Assembly (NCBI GenBank): GCA_963809205.1
Contig: CAWEIS010000028.1
Coordinates: 186,001-250,000 of the forward strand
Reading direction: 5' to 3'
From: DATLLN01 sp963809205
Lineage (GTDB): Bacteria > Actinomycetota > Thermoleophilia > Gaiellales > JAICJC01
DNA length: 64,000 nucleotides
Both the position numbers and the translations under genes were made by a program. Shown piece by piece: positions 18,317 through 26,446 of the stretch. The notes below the pieces were generated by a model. It had not been told where the DNA came from. It was given only the letters and a program-made list of their open reading frames with translations, and did no database searches. The stretch's first letter is position 1. Every line of letters starts with the position of its first letter.

Positions 18317-19412
18317 CGATCACGCCGTGGTTCGCGAGGGCCTGCGGCTGTTCCTCGACCTCCAGGAGGGCATCGAGGTGATCGGCGAGGCCCAGGACGG
18401 CGAGGCGGCCGTCGACCTGGCCGCCCGGCTGGAACCTGACGTCGTGCTGATGGACCTGGCGATGCCGGGGATGGACGGGGTCGCCGCGACCCGCGAGATC
18501 CGCCGCGCCGGCGCCTCGCGCGTGCTGGTGCTGACCAGCTCGGCGGCCGACGAGTCGGTGGTCGCGGCGCTCCGCGCCGGCGCGGACGGCTACCTGTCCA
18601 AGGACAGCCCGCCGGCGGCCGTGGCGGACGCCATCCGCGCGGTCGCGGCCGGCGAGCCGCTGCTCGAGCCGGACGCTCTGCGTCGCCTGATGCGCGGTCT
18701 GTCCGCCGACCGGCCGCGGCCGGAGGGGACGGTGACCATCCTGTTCACTGACGTCGTCGGGTCGACCCGGATGGTCGAGGAGCTCGGCGACGAGCGGGCG
18801 CTCGAGCTGTTCGAACGCCACCGTGCGCGGGTGCGAGCCGTGGCCGTCGACCACGGCGGCCACGAGGTCAGCCTGCAGGGCGACGGCTTCATGTTCGCGT
18901 TCCCCGGCGCCCGCAGGGCGATCGACTGCGCGATCGCCGTCCAGGCCGACGCCGCGCCCCTGCGGCTCCGCGTCGGCGTCAACACCGGCGAGGTGATCTC
19001 CGAGGAGCAGGGCTACTTCGGCCGCACCGTCTTCCTCGCCGCGAGGATCGCCGACCGCGCCGAGCCCGGCCAGATCCTGATCTCCTCCACCACCCGCAGC
19101 CTGGTGCCCGAGCGCGCCGGCCGGGAGGTCTGCCGCTGCCAGCTCAAGGGGCTGGCCGGGGAGCAGCCGCTGTACGAGGTGCCGCACGAGGGGACGCCTC
19201 CGCCGCCGCTCGCCGAGGAGCTGACGCCGCGCGAGCTCGAGGTGCTCCGCCTGATCGCCGAGGGGCTTCCCAACAAGGCGATCGCCGCGCGGCTGCACCT
19301 CTCCGAGAAGACCGTCAAGTCGCACGTGTCCAGCGTGCTCGCCAAGCTCGGCGTCGCCGACCGCACGCAGGCGGCGCTGCGCGCCGTGCGCGACGGCTAC
19401 ACCGGCGGGTAG
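18294..19412 (+). CDS. Response regulator with inserted class III cyclase domain and LuxR HTH
   Basis: 372 residues with an unusual order: REC receiver (1-120, phospho-acceptor D54, K103), class III nucleotide cyclase-homology domain (about 145-298), LuxR-type HTH (about 305-370, TPRELEVLRLIAEGLPNKAIA). In the cyclase part the metal Asp positions are kept (FTDVVGST D153; QGDG D197) but the substrate Lys position is Ser193, the transition-state Asn position is Phe247 (TVFLAARIA), and only Arg251 remains. Catalysis is therefore doubtful and the domain may instead bind nucleotide. Phosphorylation by the adjacent kinase should control DNA binding. No split or frameshift is visible. Confidence 0.9.
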   Translation: MVRVLVADDHAVVREGLRLFLDLQEGIEVIGEAQDGEAAVDLAARLEPDVVLMDLAMPGMDGVAATREIRRAGASRVLVLTSSAADESVVAALRAGADGYLSKDSPPAAVADAIRAVAAGEPLLEPDALRRLMRGLSADRPRPEGTVTILFTDVVGSTRMVEELGDERALELFERHRARVRAVAVDHGGHEVSLQGDGFMFAFPGARRAIDCAIAVQADAAPLRLRVGVNTGEVISEEQGYFGRTVFLAARIADRAEPGQILISSTTRSLVPERAGREVCRCQLKGLAGEQPLYEVPHEGTPPPPLAEELTPRELEVLRLIAEGLPNKAIAARLHLSEKTVKSHVSSVLAKLGVADRTQAALRAVRDGYTGG

Positions 19413-19497
19413 AGCTCCACCGCGGTGCGAAGTGATTCAACCCTGACCGTCGAGCCCACCCGGGCCGGTACATTAACCGGCACGGTGCCGCGCCCCG

Positions 19498-19570
19498 GGG
19501 GGCGTAGCTCAGAGGACAGAGCAGGAGCCTTCTAAGCTCTTGGTCGCAGGTTCGATTCCTGCCGCCCCCA
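19498..19570 (+). tRNA. tRNA-Arg (anticodon TCT)
   Basis: A 73-nt cloverleaf: acceptor GGGGGCG pairs with CGCCCCC, discriminator A, anticodon loop CTTCTAA giving TCT, T-arm GCAGG-TTCGATT-CCTGC. CCA is not encoded. It reads AGA, a rare codon in this GC-rich DNA. Inserted between the response regulator and the beta-helix gene. Confidence 0.95.
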
Positions 19571-19599
19571 CTCGGCTCTTCCATCGCCGGCCTGATGGG

Positions 19600-20871
19600 C
19601 TAGCGGAACTCGTAGGCTCCGATGTCCGGATGGGCGCCGCGCGAGAAGTACGTGTAGTCGCGGGGCGGTGCCAGTCCCGGGTCGGCCTGGTTGATGACGA
19701 GTGAGGACTCGGCCGTCGGCCGTCCGTACTTGTCGAGCAGGGCGGGGCCGACCTGGTCGGTGGGCGAACAGGCAACGCCTTCCACGATCAGGTTGTGCAC
19801 CGCCTTGCGCACCTGGTCGCACGTCACCGACGGCGCTTCCTGATGGGCCAGGATGTTGTTGGCGATCAGCGGCCGGTTGACCCACAGCACGTTTGCGTAG
19901 CGCGGGCTGAGAACGATCGAGGACGGGGCGTGGATGCCGAACTTGAGCTTGCCCGACAGCACCGTGTTGTTGATGATCTGCACGTCACGCGGCAGCCGGG
20001 TGCCGATCCGGGTGCCGACCAGGATGCCGACCCGCGGACTGATGCCCGGGGCGAGCGGATCGGCGCCGCGGAACACGTTGTTGGTGACCGTGACGTTGTC
20101 GCTGGCCGACGCCAGGTACAGCTGCGCACCGCCCCGCTGGGTGACGCCGAAGAAGTTCCGTGTCACCTGCAGCCCGTTCGCGGTGAACAGCTCGATCAGG
20201 TCCTGGTGCGCGCACTTCACCCAGTTGTACGGGCACGCCAGCGCGCGCTCGAAGCGGTTGTCGCGGATCGTCGCACCGGGACCGAACCGGCCATGGATGA
20301 AGTCACATCCGCGGCAGTCGTGGAAGTGGTTGTCGTAGATGACGACATGGCTCGCGAAGTACGGCAGTAGGCAGAACGACCAGTCGGGATTCCGGTCGCC
20401 GCAGTGTGCGAACGACGTATTGCGGACGGTGACGTACTGCGAATGGTCGAGATTGACCGATGCGCGGCGCACCGTCCTGTAGGCCGTTACCGTCAGGTGG
20501 TCGAGCACGATGTGCTGCGAGTATTCGGCGTGCAGCCCGGCGTTGGCGTTGATCGGCGCGATGGTGATGTCGCTGACGGTGACGTTGCTCGTGTGGTCGA
20601 GGTGCAGCGAGCGCACGCGCGCGAACCGCGAGCCGGTGATCGTCAGGTATCCGCTGCGGCCCGGCCCAACGGTCATCGGGCGCTCGTACAGGTGCGCCGC
20701 GAGCACGATCCGGCCGCCGCTCGTGCGCAGCGCCCCCACGGCCGCCTGGAACCCCGCCACGTCGCGCACGTAGTGGGTCGGCCCGAGCGCCACCGGCGCG
20801 GCCTGCACCGGGACCGCCTGGGTGCCGGCGGCCACGAGCAGCGCGAACATCACCGCCAACCGTCGGGGCAT
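19600..20871 (-). CDS. Secreted right-handed parallel beta-helix protein
   Basis: 423 residues with a signal peptide (MPRRLAVMFALLVAAGTQAVPVQA). The rest is a run of short beta-helix turns with Asn ladders, e.g. LTITGSRFARVRSLHLDH, VTVSDITIAP, HVVIYDNHFHDC, ATIRDNRFERA, VTVTNNVFRGA, VQIINNTVLSG, PLIANNILAH. The fold is shared by pectate lyases, polysaccharide epimerases and adhesins; no catalytic triad is clear, so activity on a surface glycan is only a possibility. Four cysteines in the middle (CGD, CLL, CRGC, CPYNWVKC) suggest disulfides. Ends 30 nt from the tRNA-Arg gene. Confidence 0.82.
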   Translation of the reverse strand: MPRRLAVMFALLVAAGTQAVPVQAAPVALGPTHYVRDVAGFQAAVGALRTSGGRIVLAAHLYERPMTVGPGRSGYLTITGSRFARVRSLHLDHTSNVTVSDITIAPINANAGLHAEYSQHIVLDHLTVTAYRTVRRASVNLDHSQYVTVRNTSFAHCGDRNPDWSFCLLPYFASHVVIYDNHFHDCRGCDFIHGRFGPGATIRDNRFERALACPYNWVKCAHQDLIELFTANGLQVTRNFFGVTQRGGAQLYLASASDNVTVTNNVFRGADPLAPGISPRVGILVGTRIGTRLPRDVQIINNTVLSGKLKFGIHAPSSIVLSPRYANVLWVNRPLIANNILAHQEAPSVTCDQVRKAVHNLIVEGVACSPTDQVGPALLDKYGRPTAESSLVINQADPGLAPPRDYTYFSRGAHPDIGAYEFR

Positions 20872-20910
20872 GGCGTATCAGTTCGCGCCGTCGGCGGTGG
20901 CTTCCTGCCG

Positions 20911-21075
20911 CTACGCCGGACCGGACATCCGCGACGTGTTCGGCCAGGGCTCCCACCCGTAGCGCAGGTAGAGGCGGTGGGCGGCCACCAGCTGGTCGTG
21001 CGGCGACCGGGCCTGAGCGGTCGTCCCGTACCTGCGCAGCATGTCGGGGGCGATCAGCTGCTGCGTGGCGATCAT
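20911..21075 (-). CDS. Possible small hypothetical protein
   Basis: A 54-residue open frame starting MIATQQLIAPDMLRRY and ending in a Trp/Arg-rich segment (RLYLRYGWEPWPNTSR). Codon usage looks coding-like, but there is no strong ribosome site and no recognised family. It fills an otherwise empty 250-nt gap between a beta-helix gene and a divergent membrane-peptide gene. Keep as tentative. Confidence 0.3.
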   Translation of the reverse strand: MIATQQLIAPDMLRRYGTTAQARSPHDQLVAAHRLYLRYGWEPWPNTSRMSGPA

Positions 21076-21129
21076 CAGCCCCACGCCGCTCAGGAAACTG
21101 GTGGCGCCGATCTGCTGTAGGCTGACGAC

Positions 21130-21312
21130 ATGATCGTTGTCTGGGCGATCGTCATCATCCTCGTCCTCGGCGCGGTGGTCTGGTATGGGGCCTACCGCCG
21201 GGAGCAGCAACGCTCTGCCGAGGAGCGGGACGACGAGCTGGTGCGCTCCGCGGAGCATGGCCTGCATGGCTCCGACCAGGAGCTGCCCGGCCGCACCCCG
21301 CCGCACGACTGA
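21130..21312 (+). CDS. Small single-pass membrane protein
   Basis: 60 residues: an N-terminal membrane helix (MIVVWAIVIILVLGAVVWYG) followed by a charged cytoplasmic-type tail rich in Glu, Arg and Asp. No family recognised. Ribosome site weak. About 100 nt upstream of the ScyD/E-like gene on the same strand. The hydrophobic start and charged tail make it more likely real than chance. Confidence 0.5.
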   Translation: MIVVWAIVIILVLGAVVWYGAYRREQQRSAEERDDELVRSAEHGLHGSDQELPGRTPPHD

Positions 21313-21415
21313 GCTCCGGCGATCGTTGACAGCCGCCCCGGTCTCACGCAGACTTCACCGGTCCCGACGCGCTCCAAACCTGACGTCGGGAGTCCGAAAG
21401 TAGGGGGTTCACAAA

Positions 21416-22495
21416 GTGCGATTAGTACGCACCCTGAGCGCTTGCGCGCTCGCATGCGCGGCACTCGCCGCCGGCGCCGGGAGCGCCGCTGCGAAGAGCA
21501 CGCCGCAGCCCGTGGTTGTCATCAACCACGTCGACAATCCGCGGGGGCTCGCCTTCGCGTCCAACGGCACGCTGTACGCCGCGGCCGCCGGGCGCGCCGG
21601 CACGCAGTGCCTCGCCCCGGGCGAGTGCGTCGGGCTGACCAGCGCGGTCTGGAAGCGCTCGAACGGCAAGAACAGCCGCCTCGTCTCCAACCTGCCGTCG
21701 GCGGGTGGCAAGGACGGCTCGTTCACGGTCGGTGTCGACGGCGTCTCCGTCGCTCCGGACGGCAGCGTCTTCGCCATCGAGACGTCGGCCGGCCAGGACG
21801 GCCTGCCGCCGGGCTTCCCGCCCCGCTGGAACACGCTCGGGCACCTGCTGCGGATCTGGCCCGACGGCCGGATCACGAAGGTCGCCGCGATCGACCAGTA
21901 CGAGTGGGATCACAACCCCGACGGCGCACAGCTCGACTCCGACCCGTACGCCGTGCTCGCGCTGTCGGCACACCGGCAGCTGGTCGCCGACGCCGCCGGG
22001 AACGACATCCTGGAGGTCGTCGACGGCAAGATCTCGACGTTCGCCGTGCTGCCCAAGAACCAGTGGGGCGGCGAGGCGGTGCCGACCAGCCTGGCGAAGG
22101 GCCCCGACGGGGCGATCTACGTCGGCGAGCTGGGCGGCGAGGGCACCAAGGCCGGCGGCAGCCGTGTCTGGCGGATCGTGCCCGGACACAAGCCGGCGGT
22201 GTTCCGCACCGGCTTCACGTCGATCACCGGGATCGCGTTCGGTCGCAGCGGCGCGCTGTTCGTGACCCAGCTGACCCATGACCCGGTCAACTTCACGCCC
22301 GACGGCGACGTCGTCCGCGTGAGCCCGAGCGGGGCACGCACGCATCTCGGCTCAGGCCAGCTGCAGTTCCCGGCCGGCCTCGCCATCGGCCCGAGCGGCG
22401 GCGTGTACGTCTCCAACTGGAGCATCCTGCCCGGCCACACGCCGGCCGGCGGCCCGTTCGGCGGCGCGAACGGCCAGGTCGTTCGCCTGCCCTAG
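21416..22495 (+). CDS. Secreted ScyD/ScyE-family beta-propeller protein
   Basis: 359 residues starting at GTG, with a signal peptide ending near SAAAKS. NHL/SMP-30-like propeller blades recur: NPRGLAFASNGTLYAAAAG, VDGVSVAPDGSVFAIE, LVADAAGNDILEVV, PTSLAKGPDGAIYVGELGG, ITGIAFGRSGALFVTQL, PAGLAIGPSGGVYVSNW. The overall layout, including the PRGLAF start and final NGQVVRLP, fits the ScyD/ScyE family, named from the cyanobacterial scytonemin cluster but widespread as secreted proteins of unknown role in actinobacteria. Followed by a strong hairpin shared with the convergent gene. Confidence 0.85.
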   Translation: MRLVRTLSACALACAALAAGAGSAAAKSTPQPVVVINHVDNPRGLAFASNGTLYAAAAGRAGTQCLAPGECVGLTSAVWKRSNGKNSRLVSNLPSAGGKDGSFTVGVDGVSVAPDGSVFAIETSAGQDGLPPGFPPRWNTLGHLLRIWPDGRITKVAAIDQYEWDHNPDGAQLDSDPYAVLALSAHRQLVADAAGNDILEVVDGKISTFAVLPKNQWGGEAVPTSLAKGPDGAIYVGELGGEGTKAGGSRVWRIVPGHKPAVFRTGFTSITGIAFGRSGALFVTQLTHDPVNFTPDGDVVRVSPSGARTHLGSGQLQFPAGLAIGPSGGVYVSNWSILPGHTPAGGPFGGANGQVVRLP

Positions 22496-22509
22496 CGGGA
22501 GAGGAAGAT

Positions 22510-22544
22510 CTGCTGAGCCGGGCGCACGACGCCCGGCTCAGCAG
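22510..22544. terminator. Bidirectional hairpin terminator between convergent genes
   Basis: A 15-bp perfect stem (CTGCTGAGCCGGGCG with its complement) and a 5-nt loop CACGA lie 15 nt past the stop at 22495. The right arm runs into the last codons of the convergent gene ending at 22538. GC-rich with no long T-run on either strand. Confidence 0.75.
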
Positions 22545-22924
22545 TAGTAGCCGAGGCTGATCCGGCGGACGGCAACCGAGCTGTAGCCGCCAATCTTGAC
22601 ACGCACCTGATAGGCGCGGTCGGACTGCCGGGTCAGGGTCGCCTTCGGGTTCTCGCCGTAGGCGGTGACCGAGGAGACGCGCACGCTGGGAGTGCCCTTC
22701 GGCGTACAGTCGAGGCGAAGGTCGTAGGTGAGCGTGACCTGGCTGGTTGACCGCCAGCAGGTCGTGGTCAGCACACCCGCCGCACCGGCCATCGAGCAGG
22801 ACTTCGACGCAGCCCGGGCGTCCGTGTCGGTGCCGGAGCTGAGCGACATCTTGTAGTTGCACGACGCATACGCCGCTGTGGGCAGCGCGAGCAACAGGAG
22901 GATGGGGAGCAGGAGCCTTCGCAT
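22538..22924 (-). CDS. Small secreted cysteine-containing protein, unknown function
   Basis: 128 residues with a clear signal peptide (MRRLLLPILLLLALPTAAYAS). The mature part has five cysteines (SCNY, KSCSM, TTCWR, DCTP, final Cys) and alternating beta-strand pattern (QVTLTYDLRLDC, VRVSSVTAY, YQVRVKIGGYSSVAV). No family recognised. The start is about 77 nt from the start of the divergent GGDEF/HD-GYP gene. Confidence 0.65.
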   Translation of the reverse strand: MRRLLLPILLLLALPTAAYASCNYKMSLSSGTDTDARAASKSCSMAGAAGVLTTTCWRSTSQVTLTYDLRLDCTPKGTPSVRVSSVTAYGENPKATLTRQSDRAYQVRVKIGGYSSVAVRRISLGYYC

Positions 22925-23000
22925 GTGTGTGACGCAGCTTGTGCGCCTCTCTCACGATGTACCACGACGTGACACGTTCCCTCCCCCAGGCGGGGGATCG

Positions 23001-24827
23001 ATGATCCACCGATGGGTGGGTCGGGATTCACCCGGACGGGTCGATGAGTGTTCCATGCCGCACCAGCGCGGTCCGATTCCCCTGCCCCGGCCAGTCCTCC
23101 ACCGTCTCGCGAACCGCCGGGCCATGGTCCCGATCTCGGCGGTCGTGATCATCATGCTCGCCGTGCTGGCCACCTGGTCGGCCCGGACGATGACGCGGAC
23201 GGCCGCAGACGTGCGCAGATCGACCGAGATCTCGGACGCCTACCAGCGGGCGCGCTACGCGCTGGCGCAGGAGCAGGAGGCGACGCTGTTCTACCGGCTG
23301 ACGGCAGACCCCACCGTCCGGGCCCGGGCCGACCGGGCCGCCGGGGACCTGACGTCCGCGCTGGCGGTCACCCGCCGCGAGGGGACGACGGCCGACCGCT
23401 GGCTGGCGACCGACGTCCTGACCACGAACCAGCAGGTGCTGACGCTGATCGATGACGTGATCGCCGCCGTCAACCAGAACCGCGCCGACCGGGCTGAGCA
23501 GGCCAACAACGAGCTGGCAACCGCGCTCCCCGACCTGCTGCGGCGGCTCGACCGGGCGGCCGCCGCCCACCAGCGGAAGGCGGCCCAGGCGCATGACGAG
23601 TCGCGCAAGGGCGAACGGGTGATGGTCGGCGTCACGGCGTTCGCGTTCGCGCTCGGCCTGCTGCTCGTGCTCGCGTTCGCCACGGTCGTCCGCTACCGGG
23701 AGCAGCTCGAGGCCGCCCGCTCGGCCGAGGTGGCCCGGCTCCGGTCGGCCGCGCTCACCGACAACCTGACCGGCCTGCAGAACCACCGGGCGTTCCAGGA
23801 GGATCTGGAGCGCCGGCTGTGCGCCGACGACCCGTACGTATCGCTGGTGCTGATCGACCTGGACGGGCTGAAGCAGGCCAACGATCTGCACGGCCACCAG
23901 GTCGGCGACGAGTGCCTGATCGCGCTGGGCGCGGCGATCAGCAAGGCCGCGGGCGACGGCGATGGCGCCTACCGGGTCGGCGGCGACGAGTTCGCGCTGC
24001 TGCTCGACGAGTCCGGCGCCGTCGAGGCACTGAACGCGGTGCAACGGCTGCAGGCGACGCTCGGCCGGACGCCGTCAGGCCTGGCGGTCGCCGCGACCGC
24101 CGGGGTCACGCAGGCCGAAGCAGGCTGTGATCGCACCGGCCTGATGCGCCGCGCCGACCTGGCGCTGATCCAGGCCAAGCGGATGAACCGCGGTGCCATG
24201 ATCTACACGCCCGATCTGGAGCCGATTCTGCAGTCGCCCGACGAGGCCGAGGAGTCGCGCCACCGGGCGACGCTGGCGACCGCGCTGGCGCGCGCCGTCG
24301 ACGCCAAGGACGCGTACACGCACAGCCACTGCGAGACCGTCGCCGAGCTGTGCGCGATGATCGGCCACGAGCTGGGGCTGGACGCGTCCCACCTCAGCCG
24401 TCTGCGGCTCGCCGGCCTGCTGCACGACGTCGGCAAGATCGGCATCACCGACTCCATCCTCCACAAGCCGGGACCGCTGACAGCGGAGGAGTACGAGGTG
24501 ATGAAGGCGCACCCGAAGCTCGGGCACGACATCGTGGTGGCCGCGGAGCGGCACGACGAGGCCCGCTGGATCCTGCACCACCACGAGCGGATCGACGGCG
24601 CCGGCTATCCCGCCGGGCTGTCCGGCGACCGGATCCCACTCGAGTCGCGGATCATCCTGGTGGCCGACGCGTTCGAGGCGATCACGGCCGACCGCCCGTA
24701 CCGGCAGCACCGCACGGTCGACGAGGCGATCGCGGAGCTGCGGCGCGCGGCCGGGACGCAGTTCGATGCGCGCTGCGTGGCGGCCCTGGAGCGGGCGATC
24801 GGCCACCGCGGCCTGCTCGCCGCCTAG
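23001..24827 (+). CDS. Membrane GGDEF and HD-GYP dual-domain c-di-GMP protein
   Basis: 608 residues from the ATG at 23001 (GGGGGA just upstream); an ATG at 23055 is also possible. Two membrane helices (about 43-60 and 210-233) flank an extracytoplasmic helical sensor. The diguanylate cyclase part has DNLTGLQNHRAF, LVLIDLDGLKQAND and an intact RVGGDEFALLL. The C-terminal phosphodiesterase has LLHDVGKIGI and HHERIDGAGYPAGL, i.e. complete HD and GYP-type motifs. It can in principle both make and break c-di-GMP; which activity dominates is not visible. Its last three bases overlap the stop of a small opposite-strand gene. Confidence 0.9.
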   Translation: MIHRWVGRDSPGRVDECSMPHQRGPIPLPRPVLHRLANRRAMVPISAVVIIMLAVLATWSARTMTRTAADVRRSTEISDAYQRARYALAQEQEATLFYRLTADPTVRARADRAAGDLTSALAVTRREGTTADRWLATDVLTTNQQVLTLIDDVIAAVNQNRADRAEQANNELATALPDLLRRLDRAAAAHQRKAAQAHDESRKGERVMVGVTAFAFALGLLLVLAFATVVRYREQLEAARSAEVARLRSAALTDNLTGLQNHRAFQEDLERRLCADDPYVSLVLIDLDGLKQANDLHGHQVGDECLIALGAAISKAAGDGDGAYRVGGDEFALLLDESGAVEALNAVQRLQATLGRTPSGLAVAATAGVTQAEAGCDRTGLMRRADLALIQAKRMNRGAMIYTPDLEPILQSPDEAEESRHRATLATALARAVDAKDAYTHSHCETVAELCAMIGHELGLDASHLSRLRLAGLLHDVGKIGITDSILHKPGPLTAEEYEVMKAHPKLGHDIVVAAERHDEARWILHHHERIDGAGYPAGLSGDRIPLESRIILVADAFEAITADRPYRQHRTVDEAIAELRRAAGTQFDARCVAALERAIGHRGLLAA

Positions 24828-24970
24828 ATCAGGTAGTCGCCGACCAGCGCCTTGAACTCACGCGACCGCGTGTAGTCCGCCGGCCGCGACAGGCGGTAGG
24901 CGGACACGGCCACAGGCACGGCGACGGCAGCCGCGAACACGGCCCACCGGATACCCCCGCGATGTCGCAT
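24824..24970 (-). CDS. 48-residue membrane-anchored small protein
   Basis: A short gene with an excellent ribosome site (AAGGGGGG, 3 nt before the ATG at 24970). The product starts MRHRGGIRWAVFAAAVAVPV, giving positive charges followed by one hydrophobic helix. It continues with a basic/aromatic tail containing YRLSRPADYTRSREF and ends GDYLI. No family recognised. Its TAG overlaps the TAG of the convergent GGDEF/HD-GYP gene, so the two are packed end to end. Ribosome site and charge pattern support it being real. Confidence 0.6.
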   Translation of the reverse strand: MRHRGGIRWAVFAAAVAVPVAVSAYRLSRPADYTRSREFKALVGDYLI

Positions 24971-25055
24971 GTGCCCCCCTTGAAAACGGTCAGCAAGAAC
25001 GGGGTGTGTATCGGCTGTGACGAGATCTGACTAAAGCCCCAATAGCGCCGCGCCG

Positions 25056-25817
25056 ATGAGCAGTTTTGCCATGCGCCGCTCCGTACTTGTCGTTATCGCA
25101 ATGCTCTCGGTCTGGGCCGGGTCGCTCAGCGCCGCCCCCGGTACCAGTGGGCGCGTGCTCACGTCCTCCCCCGCCACACAACCGGTCTCACACGCCGACA
25201 AGCCGGCCAGGCCAAAGCCCCTGCGCTTCCTGCTGGTCGACGCCGCCGGCGCGACCGTACGCGCCTGGCCGGGAGGCAAGGCAATCGGCACGATGGCGCA
25301 GACGACGCCGCTTGGCTCCCACAGCTGGGCCTGGGCGGTCTCCACCACCCCGCGCGGCCGCTGGGGACGCATCGTCCTGCCCTGGCGCCCGAACGGGCAG
25401 ACGGGCTGGATCGACCTCCGCGGCCGCAGTCTCGTGCGCACGGCGACCTGGGTGAAGGCCGACCTCTCCCGGCGGACGGTCACGCTGCTGCGCGGCCGCC
25501 GCGCCGTCGCCACCTTCCCGGCCGCGATCGGCACGCCCTCCACCCCGACGCCGACCGGCAGGTTCAGCGTCACCGACCTGGTCGCGACGGGCGACGCGTA
25601 CGGGCCGTTCGGCTGGTACGCATTCGGGCTTTCGGGGCACCAGCCCAACCTGCCGGCGGGCTGGGGCGGCGGCGATCAGCTGGCGATCCACGGCACCAAC
25701 GCGCCGTCCTCGATCGGCACGGCCGCATCGGCCGGCTGCCTGCGCGTGTCCGCCGGCGCGTTGTCCGTGCTGAAGGCGCAGCTGCGGCTCGGCACCCCGG
25801 TCGTCATCCAGCCCTAG
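25056..25817 (+). CDS. Secreted L,D-transpeptidase (YkuD domain)
   Basis: 253 residues; signal peptide after MRRSVLVVIAMLSVWAGSLSA (ATG at 25056, or 25071). An SH3-like region (RAWPGGKAIGTMAQTT...GWIDLRGRSLV) precedes the YkuD catalytic domain, which begins ADLSRRTVTLLRGRRAV and ends with IHGTNAPSSIGTAASAGCLRVS. The catalytic Cys is present, but the His of the usual S-H-G-C is Ala. The enzyme cross-links peptidoglycan 3-3 or anchors proteins. Convergent with the next gene, whose stop overlaps by 4 nt. Confidence 0.85.
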   Translation: MSSFAMRRSVLVVIAMLSVWAGSLSAAPGTSGRVLTSSPATQPVSHADKPARPKPLRFLLVDAAGATVRAWPGGKAIGTMAQTTPLGSHSWAWAVSTTPRGRWGRIVLPWRPNGQTGWIDLRGRSLVRTATWVKADLSRRTVTLLRGRRAVATFPAAIGTPSTPTPTGRFSVTDLVATGDAYGPFGWYAFGLSGHQPNLPAGWGGGDQLAIHGTNAPSSIGTAASAGCLRVSAGALSVLKAQLRLGTPVVIQP

Positions 25818-26440
25818 GCGATCGCGCTGGGGTGTAGCAGCGGCACCAGCGGATCCCAGCCGACCCGCAGCAGCTCGACCAGCGACGGCGGTGTGATCAC
25901 CTGCATCGCCCCGCGCGCCGGCCGCGGACTCCGAGCGCCGTAACCGGCGAACGACCAGCGCAGCAGCGCGTCACCGAGCACCAGGTGCGGTGCGCCGTCC
26001 TCGAGCACGAACACGCCGTCGGGCAGCGACCCGGCCGGCGTCGGATGCAGCCGCCGCTCGCGCGTTGCCGGGTCGCGGCGCTCGGCGTCGAGCTGCTCGT
26101 CCATCGCATCGGCGCCGGCCTGCCCGGGGCGCAGCTGCGACCAGACGTCGAGCAGCCGGTTGTAGTCCTCGCGCCGGCACAGCGCGCACGCGCGGTGGCC
26201 CGCCGCCATCGCGGTGGCGTCGTCCAGGAAGAACAGCTCCGTGAACTTCCCCGGCTGCAGCAGCGGGCCGCGCTGCCAGCCTCGGAACTGCAGGCGACAG
26301 GCGATCCAGCGCCGCGTCGGGAATCGCCGGCGGATCCGACCCGATGAGTCGTGCAGGCAGCCCCGGTTCCCGTACACCAGCCCGCGGGCCGGATCGGCGA
26401 CCAGCTCACCCAGCGGCGTGACCCGGTTTTGCAGCGCCAT
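25814..26440 (-). CDS. Conserved hypothetical protein with possible zinc site
   Basis: 208 residues, no signal peptide. The N-terminal half holds YGNRGCLHD and GHRACALCRREDYN, so three Cys and two His could bind a metal in an HNH- or zinc-knuckle-like arrangement; the rest (GSLPDGVFVLEDGAPHLVLGDALLRWSFAGYG) looks like a beta-rich module. I recognise the sequence pattern as conserved in other bacteria but cannot name a function. Seven nt from the stop of the cyclase/NB-ARC gene, same strand. Confidence 0.65.
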   Translation of the reverse strand: MALQNRVTPLGELVADPARGLVYGNRGCLHDSSGRIRRRFPTRRWIACRLQFRGWQRGPLLQPGKFTELFFLDDATAMAAGHRACALCRREDYNRLLDVWSQLRPGQAGADAMDEQLDAERRDPATRERRLHPTPAGSLPDGVFVLEDGAPHLVLGDALLRWSFAGYGARSPRPARGAMQVITPPSLVELLRVGWDPLVPLLHPSAIA

Positions 26441-26446
26441 CGCGGC

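Noticed and set aside
22981..22998. A small hairpin (CCCCC-AGGC-GGGGG type) just before the GGDEF/HD-GYP start, considered as a riboswitch.
   Set aside because: Only about 5-6 bp, with no conserved riboswitch core around it; it mainly supplies the G-rich ribosome site.
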